Shown here: in pieces, positions 1-5,808 of the stretch
Layout of the letters: each line of letters begins with the position of its first letter
How positions within the stretch are numbered: the stretch's first letter is position 1
DNA from: Candidatus Omnitrophota bacterium
Lineage (GTDB): Bacteria; Omnitrophota; Gorgyraeia; Gygaellales; Profunditerraquicolaceae
Assembly: GCA_030018895.1 (NCBI GenBank)
Contig: JASEHM010000070.1
Location: 1-5,914 of the forward strand
DNA length: 5,914 bases
Direction of reading: 5' to 3'
Notes under the pieces: model-generated
The model's input: only the letters and a program-made list of their open reading frames with translations
The model's database searches: none
Told to the model about the DNA's origin: nothing
Made by a program: the position numbers and the translations under genes

Positions 1-60
1 CTTCGGGCCTTCGGCCCTCGCAATGACGGTGTTTTTGTCATTATGACACAGTCTGTATGA
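1..60. repeat. Dispersed repeat fragment at left edge
   Basis: The first 27 bases read on the minus strand as GTCATTGCGAGGGCCGAAGG followed by CCCGAAG. This is a style of short GC-rich dispersed repeat common in uncultivated bacterial genomes. It contains a small stem, GGGCC (5-9) with GGCCC (13-17) around TTC. A second tiny hairpin is TGTCA (36-40) with TGACA (44-48). Bases 45-60 are the reverse complement of TCATACAGACTGTGTC, matching 15 of 16 bases of the tandem unit at the other end of the window (5809-5914). The stretch follows the stop codon of the last gene, but no T-run follows either stem in the transcribed direction, so it is not called a terminator. It is cut by the window edge. 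Confidence 0.6.
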
Positions 61-81
61 GCAGAGGAGCTTTATTCGCAT

Positions 82-1275
82 TTACTCATACCTAATCTCA
101 TCTAAATAAAACACCACCCCTTGAGGGTTATTATCAAGATTAGCTGCCCAGCAAAAGCCACCGATAATATAGGACATATCCTTACCCTTTAAATCAATGG
201 AATATTGGGTCCACTCTTTATTAAGAATAACCGGGCCAATATTGCTTGAATCAGAATCACAATACTCTCCCATTATCCCGCCAACCTTAAACTCTTCAAT
301 ACGCTCCCCGCCTTTTTCTCCGCGGGCAAAAAAGGTTAATTTAGCAGCCTTGGACAAATCATAACCAGCATCTATATTTCCCCAGTTATTAGCCGGCTCC
401 TGCCAATACATCCCTGCCCAACGGCTTCCTTGAGAGGAGTTATTATTATAAATTATCTTAATACAGGTATCCCCTAAGTATGGGTCATCCTTTGATGCAC
501 CGTCAAATTTCAAATCACTATAATCACCCATCCAGCCGGAAGCAATAAAATGATTTACAGAAGAACGGTCAGCGTAAACATAGAAAGGCATACTTCTCTG
601 TTTTTTGCTTTCCGGTTTTATACTCGGATCAACCTCAAATTTTATATCGTCAATATAAAACTGGGCTCCTTGAGGATTCAAGTTCGCATTAGTAACCCAT
701 GCAAAACCGCCGCTAATATAAGATAAATCTTTCCCCGCAAGATTAACGGTATATTGCTTCCAGGTATCAGTAAGTTCAATTGGCTCTGTTTGCACATCTA
801 CTGAATCCGGATATGTATTCTTTGGCTCAATACCGATTCCACCAACCTTAAATTTTTGTATTATTTCCCCGCCTCTGCCGCCTTTTGCCCAAAAAGTCAA
901 CTTAGTCATTCCTGTTAAATCATAGCCGCCTTTTTTACCTCCCCAATTATTAGCTGGATTCTGCCAATAAACACCTGCCCATCCCTTATCTTGAGACCTT
1001 TTAGCGCTATAAATGAACTCAATACAAGTACTCCCTGAATAAGGGCTATCTGCAAACTGGTCATTCATTTTAACATCGCCGTAATCACCCATCCAGCCAG
1101 AAGGAACATAATGGTTTTGCCGGCTGTTTCTGTCTGCATAAACCAAAAATTCCTTAGGCACTTCAATAGTTTCTATCACTTCCTCAGTTTCCTCAATTTC
1201 TATTACTTCCTGCGCCTTTACGCAAAAAGGTAATGCCAAAACTAATACTGCCAATACTCCCAAAACCCTCTTCAT
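82..1275 (-). CDS. Secreted protein with two tandem carbohydrate-binding-like modules
   Basis: This 397-residue protein is probably exported and may bind a glycan. Residues 1-21 form a signal peptide: MKR, a Leu/Val-rich core, then V-K-A before Gln22. The only Cys there (C18, in LPFC) is not a good lipobox, so signal peptidase I is more likely. Residues 23-41 are a short Glu/Ile/Val-rich spacer. Two homologous modules follow at about 43-214 and 231-397. Each has S-G-W-M-G-D-Y (59-65; 246-252), WAGxYWQxPANNWG (99-112; 286-299), GYDL...KLTF.A.G..GGE, FKVGGI and a closing FYxD[DE]I strand (206-211; 389-394). The closing strand and the all-beta, Trp/Gly-rich pattern resemble galactose-binding-fold carbohydrate-binding modules; that fold is inferred. 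No catalytic motif was seen. The start at 1275 is chosen because GGAGG lies 7 bases upstream, although the frame stays open to an ATG at 1317. It is the last gene of the cluster, 85 bp after the hydrolase, so a non-catalytic partner of that enzyme is the natural guess. Confidence 0.85.
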   Translation of the reverse strand: MKRVLGVLAVLVLALPFCVKAQEVIEIEETEEVIETIEVPKEFLVYADRNSRQNHYVPSGWMGDYGDVKMNDQFADSPYSGSTCIEFIYSAKRSQDKGWAGVYWQNPANNWGGKKGGYDLTGMTKLTFWAKGGRGGEIIQKFKVGGIGIEPKNTYPDSVDVQTEPIELTDTWKQYTVNLAGKDLSYISGGFAWVTNANLNPQGAQFYIDDIKFEVDPSIKPESKKQRSMPFYVYADRSSVNHFIASGWMGDYSDLKFDGASKDDPYLGDTCIKIIYNNNSSQGSRWAGMYWQEPANNWGNIDAGYDLSKAAKLTFFARGEKGGERIEEFKVGGIMGEYCDSDSSNIGPVILNKEWTQYSIDLKGKDMSYIIGGFCWAANLDNNPQGVVFYLDEIRYE

Positions 1276-1282
1276 TGCTGCA

Positions 1283-1287
1283 CCTCC
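1283..1287 (-). promoter_or_regulatory. Ribosome binding site deciding the start at 1275
   Basis: On the minus strand GGAGG is followed by TGCAGCA and then ATG AAG AGG, a spacing of 7 bases. This is the only strong Shine-Dalgarno sequence in the window. It places the start at the Met that opens the signal peptide and excludes the 14-residue upstream extension, most of which is encoded by repeat DNA. Confidence 0.85.
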
Positions 1288-1294
1288 ATTTTTC

Positions 1295-1357
1295 GTCGCG
1301 CGTATTGCCTCATGCATATTACGTTAAAATTGTTACGCACGAGGCACGACACACGAC
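1295..1357. repeat. Imperfect inverted repeat between hydrolase and binding-protein genes
   Basis: The left arm (1295-1317, GTCGCGCGTATTGCCTC...) pairs with the right arm (1335-1357, whose reverse complement begins GTCGTGTGTCGTGCCTC) at 17 of 23 positions. Four of the six differences are transitions. The arms enclose a 17-bp AT-rich centre. The element fills most of the 85-bp gap and ends 3 bp short of the hydrolase stop codon. The GTCGTGTGTCGTGCCTCGTG wording looks like a dispersed intergenic repeat. As RNA it could fold between the two genes, but there is no following T-run to suggest an intrinsic terminator. Confidence 0.6.
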
Positions 1358-1360
1358 AAA

Positions 1361-3706
1361 TTATCTCCACATTTTCTTATACTGATAATACGACTTCCTT
1401 AATTGTCTTAAAAAAGGGCTCATCTTTCCATCTCCCTGACCGCAGACACCTAGCCACTCTTCATGCATAAAACCGTCAGGAAACGGCCCAGTCCATAAAC
1501 CTTTAGTATCATGTATTAAAGGCTCGTATGCCTTCCACCACTCATCAATCCACTCAAAAACAACCCCGCCTAAGGAATTACCTTCTCCTGCGCCAAATGC
1601 CGAATTTCTAAAGATATCTTCCCATGCAGCGCGATGATACTCAGACTGTAAATACTCAACCTCATCCCTATCCTTTCCATCGCTATAAGCAGGACAGCCA
1701 TACTCTGTGATAAACACAGGCTTATCCACCTCCTCCCTTACTTGATTATATATCTGACCAAAACCATATTCACCCCGATAAGCATTAGTGCCAAAGATAT
1801 CTATATCCGGGGCATCATGAGCAAATTTATCTAAAAATAAAATATCGCCGCTGCAGATAGCTACTGGATGCTCTGGGTCAATAGATTTAATATGTTTTGC
1901 TGCCTCATTAGCAAACTTAAAGAAAGCATCCGGATCTTTATCCGCATTACAGCCATAACCATAAACATTTTCATTGCCTAAGAGCCAGAAAAGAATAAAG
2001 GGCTCATCCTTAAATTCTAAAACCATATCTGTTACAGATTTCATCATATTTTTTTTCTGTTCTTCATTATTATAATCCGTGCCGGGATTCCAAGCCGCGC
2101 CTGAGCCTAAAGCATATTTACCCAAAAAATCACCCATAATCACCCTGATACCGTACTTATTATAAAGCCCGGATAAAAGTTCTTTATTTGGTTTTTGCGG
2201 ATGATGGTAAAGCCTTATAGTATTTACGCCCATCTCTTTCATCAACGCAAAATCCCCTACTGCCGGTTCATCTTTATCCTGAATATTATTCCTATTTTTA
2301 TCCACAAAACTATCATAAGGGCCGTCAGCCTTGCCATTACTATTAAAATCCTCTTCCATCCAATTTCCTAAAGTGCCTTCATCCGGGGATTGGCCTACCT
2401 TTGTAGGCGAATAAGTTACGCCGCGGATTATATAAGGTTTTTTATCCACAAGCAATTCCCAATCACCGGTTTCATATTGGATAAGATTAACCTTTCCTTT
2501 ACCTAATCTCCTTTTTATGCTTAATAAATTCTTATCAATTTTAGGTTTTAATTTTTCTAAAATATTCACCTTAAGAAATCTTCCGGGGTTTGTAATCACT
2601 ATGTCATTGGAAACATCATTATCATATCCGTTTTGTATCTTAATATGGGCATCAACTAATTTATAACCTAAATTAGGGTTGCGCCGCAGAAGAAAATTTA
2701 TCTTAGAAATTGCAGCCTGTCCCACATACCAGGGCGTATGCCAATAAGTCCAGCCGTAACTACCAGGAAAATGTACTACAATAGCGTAGTAGCATTTTAT
2801 CGCATGTTTTATCAATCCGGATTTTTCCAGCATCAACGCTGTGTAAAACAACTTTACGCCTTGCGGCTCAGGCGCAAGCGTCCATTTTAAAAACGCCGCC
2901 TCTAAATCCGGGGACTGTAAAAAATCCCAATGTGAGCCAGAAAGTCTCCCCTCTTCTTTTGCCTTCTTAAATTCAGGATCCCACCTCAGGGAAATAGTGC
3001 TGGGATAAATCCCTTCGCCTACTGCCTGAATCAGGCCCTCTTGATCGCTAACAACATATTTGTATTCTTTTGTCCCAATATTTTTAAATTTACCATACTG
3101 GGGATAATCTACCACATCCTCTCTTCCGGGATCATAGAGAACTATCTTTGAGGTAAGCTGGCTCACCTTTGGAGCCTGGTCTATTTCAATAGAGCCTGTC
3201 TCAAGCTTTGTTATACTTTGTTGAGATGCCTGGGCTATTTGCCAAAACCATCCGCGGGGATCCCAGGCATGGGCATAAGGGTATTTATCAATGATAAGCT
3301 GGAATAACTTTTTTGCCTCATCTAATTTTTCCTGGCGCATATAAGATTCTGCCTGAATAAAATAGGCTGTGGCCGCATCATTCAATATCTGTACAGCCTC
3401 AATCTCATCTTTGGTTTTAGGAAGGCTGTTTAAAGAGGCCTGTTGTTTATCTGCTGTCTCTCTGTATAAATCAATGCACTCTTGGGTATATTTAAAAGTT
3501 GCCTCAATATCGCGCTTTCCATGCGCCTGCCAGGCCTTAGTGATAAGCTCACCGGAAGAAGGATTGTCTTGCTGAGCAGACAAATGACAAATACTAAAAC
3601 ACAAATGACAAAATAAATTTAAAATCAAAATAACAAATACTAAAACAAAATTTTTGTTATTTGGTATTTGTGCTTTAGATTTATTTTGAATTTTAGACTT
3701 TGTCAT
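1361..3706 (-). CDS. Secreted TPR-like protein with GH2-like (clan GH-A) glycoside hydrolase domain
   Basis: This 781-residue protein probably cleaves or rearranges a glycan outside the cytoplasmic membrane. Residues 1-44 are a long signal peptide: five Lys in the first 18, a hydrophobic stretch 20-40, and a likely cut after L-S-A44. Helical TPR-like repeats occur around 55-85, 109-145 and 286-315. From about 405 comes a TIM-barrel hydrolase of the GH2/GH5-like kind. The strand KPYIIRGVTY (423-432) opens it; WLLGNEN (574-580) gives the probable acid/base Glu579; ITEYG (666-670) gives the probable nucleophile Glu668; VFEWIDEWW (716-724) resembles the late barrel Trp region. No GH2 sugar-binding or immunoglobulin-like domains precede the barrel. 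An Asp/Asn-rich insert (453-480) looks calcium-binding. The start at 3706 lies 23 bp after malG and has no clear Shine-Dalgarno sequence. It is preferred because it supplies the basic n-region and the next in-frame Met is residue 123. The first ~42 codons are repeat DNA. The enzyme class is fairly sure, the substrate unknown. Confidence 0.85.
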   Translation of the reverse strand: MTKSKIQNKSKAQIPNNKNFVLVFVILILNLFCHLCFSICHLSAQQDNPSSGELITKAWQAHGKRDIEATFKYTQECIDLYRETADKQQASLNSLPKTKDEIEAVQILNDAATAYFIQAESYMRQEKLDEAKKLFQLIIDKYPYAHAWDPRGWFWQIAQASQQSITKLETGSIEIDQAPKVSQLTSKIVLYDPGREDVVDYPQYGKFKNIGTKEYKYVVSDQEGLIQAVGEGIYPSTISLRWDPEFKKAKEEGRLSGSHWDFLQSPDLEAAFLKWTLAPEPQGVKLFYTALMLEKSGLIKHAIKCYYAIVVHFPGSYGWTYWHTPWYVGQAAISKINFLLRRNPNLGYKLVDAHIKIQNGYDNDVSNDIVITNPGRFLKVNILEKLKPKIDKNLLSIKRRLGKGKVNLIQYETGDWELLVDKKPYIIRGVTYSPTKVGQSPDEGTLGNWMEEDFNSNGKADGPYDSFVDKNRNNIQDKDEPAVGDFALMKEMGVNTIRLYHHPQKPNKELLSGLYNKYGIRVIMGDFLGKYALGSGAAWNPGTDYNNEEQKKNMMKSVTDMVLEFKDEPFILFWLLGNENVYGYGCNADKDPDAFFKFANEAAKHIKSIDPEHPVAICSGDILFLDKFAHDAPDIDIFGTNAYRGEYGFGQIYNQVREEVDKPVFITEYGCPAYSDGKDRDEVEYLQSEYHRAAWEDIFRNSAFGAGEGNSLGGVVFEWIDEWWKAYEPLIHDTKGLWTGPFPDGFMHEEWLGVCGQGDGKMSPFLRQLRKSYYQYKKMWR

Positions 3707-3711
3707 TTGAA
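3581..3711. repeat. AT-rich palindromic repeat covering the hydrolase 5' coding end
   Basis: This stretch has almost no G or C beyond a recurring CAAATGACAAA word and forms a large imperfect palindrome centred near 3650. The core is AACAAAA/TTTTGTT; further out ACAAATACTAAAAC (left) matches ACAAATACCAAA (right, reverse complement), and the ends are ACAAATGACAAA (3601-3612) and TTTGTCATTTGA (3700-3711). A partial extra copy lies at 3581-3600, where CAAATGACAAATACTAAAAC repeats words found at 3602-3612 and 3632-3646. Elements of this wording occur as intergenic repeats in some uncultivated bacterial genomes. Here the element lies inside an open frame and encodes most of the signal peptide. Confidence 0.7.
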
Positions 3712-3729
3712 TTTAACGCTATCTTTCAA

Positions 3730-4575
3730 TTAGCCCACTATCGCTCCCTGCATTACACCCTTGATAATATACTTTTGCATAAATAGATACACTATAATTA
3801 TAGGTAAGGCAGTTAAGGTCAGACCTGCCATAAGAAGGGGATAGTTCGTAACAAACTCCCCTTGAAATGTCTGCAGGGCAACCTGTAATGGCATAAACTG
3901 CTTGGAATCAAAAATAATCAAGGCCAAAATATATTCATTCCAGACATTCAAAGCGTTAAATACCACTACTACGGCTAAAACCGGTTTTGACAAAGGCAAG
4001 GCCACATGCCACCACATCCCAAACTTTGAACAACCATCAATTCGGGCAGCATCCTCTAATTCCGTAGGCATCTTATCAAAAAATGTCTTTAAAAGAAATA
4101 TACTGGTTGAAAGGCCCACATTAATCATGCATAAGATATAACCGATAGGCGTGTTTCTTAAATGCAGTTTATTCAACAGAACATAAAGAGCCACAAAACT
4201 TCCGGGTATAGGTATCATCATTGCTGCCAAAAACATAATAAAAAACAAGTTTCTCCCCCAAAAACGAAACCGGGAAAACGCGTAAGCTGCCAAAGACGAA
4301 ACAATAACTATTCCTGCTACTACAGAAACTGTATAAAATATGCTGTTTAAAAAATACCTGCCAAAACCGCCCTTTACCCAGGCCAGATAATAATTTTCAA
4401 AATGAAATGTTTTAGGGACAACTCCTCCCTTAAATATCATCTCCTGCGTCTTGAGGCTTGCAAGAACCATCCAAATCAGAGGAAAGAGGCAAGAAACAGC
4501 AACTGAAATTAAAAAGAGGTGAATTAATAAATTTAAGGTTACTTTCTTTGTCTTATAATAAATAGTTGATTTCAT
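3730..4575 (-). CDS. Sugar ABC transporter permease, MalG/CUT1 type
   Basis: This 281-residue inner-membrane protein is one half of the membrane channel of a carbohydrate importer. Six membrane segments are visible, at about 13-39, 75-100, 109-134, 143-165, 197-221 and 245-268. The cytoplasmic loop that docks on the ATPase is intact: E-D-A-A-R-I-D-G at 174-181, nine residues, then V-A-L-P at 191-194, fitting the EAA consensus of binding-protein-dependent permeases. FPLIWMVLASLKT after the first helix and the short C-terminus ending in K-G-V-M-Q-G-A are typical of the MalG subfamily, as is the length. The ATG at 4575 has only a weak GGA six to seven bases upstream. It pairs with the MalF-type gene upstream, but the gap is 266 bp instead of the usual few bases or overlap, because repeats sit there. 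The hydrolase follows 23 bp downstream. The transported sugar cannot be deduced. Confidence 0.93.
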   Translation of the reverse strand: MKSTIYYKTKKVTLNLLIHLFLISVAVSCLFPLIWMVLASLKTQEMIFKGGVVPKTFHFENYYLAWVKGGFGRYFLNSIFYTVSVVAGIVIVSSLAAYAFSRFRFWGRNLFFIMFLAAMMIPIPGSFVALYVLLNKLHLRNTPIGYILCMINVGLSTSIFLLKTFFDKMPTELEDAARIDGCSKFGMWWHVALPLSKPVLAVVVVFNALNVWNEYILALIIFDSKQFMPLQVALQTFQGEFVTNYPLLMAGLTLTALPIIIVYLFMQKYIIKGVMQGAIVG

Positions 4576-4578
4576 TTA

Positions 4579-4758
4579 GATTCCGTACCACTCATGTCCA
4601 AATTAGATGTTACTTATCGACGCGAAATGTATTTTAAAATATCAAATTTGTCATACCCGCGAAAGCGGGTATCCAGATTTTTTCTCGTCGTAGATTCCCG
4701 CTTAAAGATTGCGGGAATGACACTCTAGCAGCTAATTTGGACAGCAATGATTCCGTAC
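4579..4758. mobile_element. MITE-like insertion with terminal inverted repeats and flanking direct repeat
   Basis: TGTCCAAATTAG (4595-4606) and CTAATTTGGACA (4732-4743) are perfect 12-bp inverted repeats, 149 bp from end to end. Just outside them the same 10 bases, GATTCCGTAC, occur in direct orientation at 4579-4588 and 4749-4758. This nesting is what a small non-autonomous transposon with a target-site duplication would leave. The bases between direct and inverted repeats (6 on the left, 5 on the right) do not match well, so the exact termini are unclear. No transposase is encoded. Inside lie a two-hairpin REP-like unit (4650-4721) and a 12-bp AT palindrome (4630-4641). The left direct repeat includes the GGA that serves malG as a weak ribosome binding site. 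Confidence 0.55.
4650..4721. repeat. REP-like double hairpin (GTCATNCCCGC type)
   Basis: Two perfect 8-bp stems stand in tandem: ATACCCGC/GCGGGTAT around GAAA (4653-4672) and ATTCCCGC/GCGGGAAT around a 9-base loop (4694-4718). The outer ends GTCAT (4650-4654) and ATGAC (4717-4721) are also complementary, so the whole unit can fold as one long arm. The GTCATTCCCGCGAAAGCGGG wording is a very widespread bacterial intergenic repeat. No T-run follows in the minus direction, so termination is not claimed. Confidence 0.8.
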
Positions 4759-4766
4759 TTTAAAAC

Positions 4767-4840
4767 AATCAGGAGGACGGTTCTATTTTTCTGCCCTTTA
4801 TTTTTCTAAATAGCAGAAAAAAAGAACCGTCCCCTTGATT
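4767..4840. repeat. Long palindrome with GGACGGTTCT core, REP/RAYT-type candidate
   Basis: Arms of 28 bases (4767-4794 and 4813-4840) are complementary except at three positions, around an 18-base AT-rich loop. Each arm runs AATCA, a G-rich step, GGACGGTTCT, a T-run and CTGC. The right end lies one base beyond the malF stop codon. This sequence wording recurs as a dispersed palindrome in uncultivated bacterial genomes and resembles REP elements mobilised by IS200/IS605-related (RAYT) transposases; that link is inferred from memory. In the malF-malG transcript it would form a stable stem that could protect malF mRNA or lower malG expression. It lacks a clean following U-tract, so terminator function is uncertain. 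Confidence 0.75.
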
Positions 4841-4841
4841 C

Positions 4842-5729
4842 CTAAACCTGCCGCGCTCTTTTAGAAAACCTATATTGTATAAATGAAATAATTATCAAAA
4901 TAAACCCAAAAGTAATTCCCTGGGCGCAGGCATAGCCGAACATTGAAGAATAGCGCATTGAAGCCAGTATTCTTAATACAGGAACTGAGGCATATCCGGC
5001 AAACTCCCCTCCTACCAAACCGATAATCAAGACAAATGCCTGCATAGCGCCTAATACTGTCAGAATAGCTACCAAAATCATTACCGGCACCATAAGCGGA
5101 ATAGTTACCTTTCTAAATGACTGCCAGGCATTTGCGCCGTCTACTCTTGCGGCCTCATACAATTCGCGCGGGATGGTCTGCAGGCCCGCTAAAAATATCA
5201 AAAAACCCCAGCCAAAACCTTTCCAGGAATGAATTAACGCCACGGTTGTTAAAACCGTATTTTTATCAGAAAGCCAGCTGCGCACAAGTTCAGGAAACCC
5301 TAATGCAAGAAGAAAACGATTAGCCAGGCCTGCACCTTGCGGATTATCCCTGATAATAAAACCCCAAACCATGCCTACGACTAATTCTGATAAAATAGGC
5401 GGAATAAAAAAAATCAGGCGGTAAAAGTTCTTAAGCCGTATTTCACGGTCACAAGCCCAGGCTAATAAAAATGCAATCGCATTCTGAAAAGTAAGGGCAA
5501 TAAGAGTTATATATCCGGCATTATGCAGAGAGCGCCACCAATGAGGGTCATTAAAAATTATATCCTTAAAATTACCTAAACCCACAAAAACCTTAGTAGG
5601 CAATATCCCATCCCACTCATAAAACCCTAACTGAAAAACCCAGATAAAGGGAATAATATAGAATATAGAAAAGATTAAAACAGCAGGCAATATAAAAATG
5701 TAATTTTCTAAAGTAGGCTTAATTCTCAT
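4842..5729 (-). CDS. Sugar ABC transporter permease, MalF/CUT1 type
   Basis: This 295-residue inner-membrane protein is the partner permease of the MalG-type protein encoded next. Six membrane segments can be placed at about 10-33, 71-92, 103-126, 158-182, 213-237 and 265-287. The ATPase-docking loop is intact: E-A-A-R-V-D-G (192-198), nine residues, then V-T-I-P (208-211). The opening LENYIFILPAVLIFSIFYIIPF and the periplasmic stretch with GLGNFKDI (50-57) are typical of the short MalF-like permeases such as UgpA or LacF, rather than the ~500-residue E. coli MalF. The ATG at 5729 directly begins the expected N-terminus, but no good Shine-Dalgarno sequence precedes it; the nearest purine run, AAGG, is about 17 bases away. 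It is the first gene of the cluster in this window; a solute-binding protein gene would be expected further upstream, beyond the right edge. Confidence 0.93.
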   Translation of the reverse strand: MRIKPTLENYIFILPAVLIFSIFYIIPFIWVFQLGFYEWDGILPTKVFVGLGNFKDIIFNDPHWWRSLHNAGYITLIALTFQNAIAFLLAWACDREIRLKNFYRLIFFIPPILSELVVGMVWGFIIRDNPQGAGLANRFLLALGFPELVRSWLSDKNTVLTTVALIHSWKGFGWGFLIFLAGLQTIPRELYEAARVDGANAWQSFRKVTIPLMVPVMILVAILTVLGAMQAFVLIIGLVGGEFAGYASVPVLRILASMRYSSMFGYACAQGITFGFILIIISFIQYRFSKRARQV

Positions 5730-5808
5730 TATTTAAATACAAACGCCTTAAGTAATTTGTCATTGGCCATGTCATTGCGCTTGTATTAGTTTGCAGCCTC
5801 GCCCTCAA

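Noticed and set aside
36..48. Terminator hairpin after the last gene
   Set aside because: The stem is only 5 bp and in the transcribed direction it is followed by A residues, not T.
1276..1317. Upstream ATG at 1317 as the true start of the two-module protein
   Set aside because: It has no ribosome binding site and is encoded in the inverted repeat; the ATG at 1275 has GGAGG at ideal distance and opens a proper signal peptide.
3369..3575. Plus-strand open frame of 68 codons inside the hydrolase gene
   Set aside because: It lies wholly opposite the TPR-coding region of a well-supported gene and shows no domain or ribosome binding site. The same applies to plus-strand frames at 3902-4141, 4162-4350 and 5117-5323.
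3580..3616. Lipobox in the hydrolase leader (Cys33, Cys36, Cys40)
   Set aside because: None of the three Cys is preceded by a small-residue lipobox pattern (they follow N-L-F, C-H-L and F-S-I), so lipoprotein processing is not supported.
4767..4840. Intrinsic terminator after malF
   Set aside because: The stem is long but AT-rich and is not followed by a clean T-run on the minus strand; its recurrence-type arms fit a dispersed palindrome better.
5730..5770. Promoter for malF (ATGACA, 18 bases, TATTTA on the minus strand)
   Set aside because: The -10-like box would lie against the start codon, the region is AT-rich, and the -35-like word is part of the repeated GTCATT motif.
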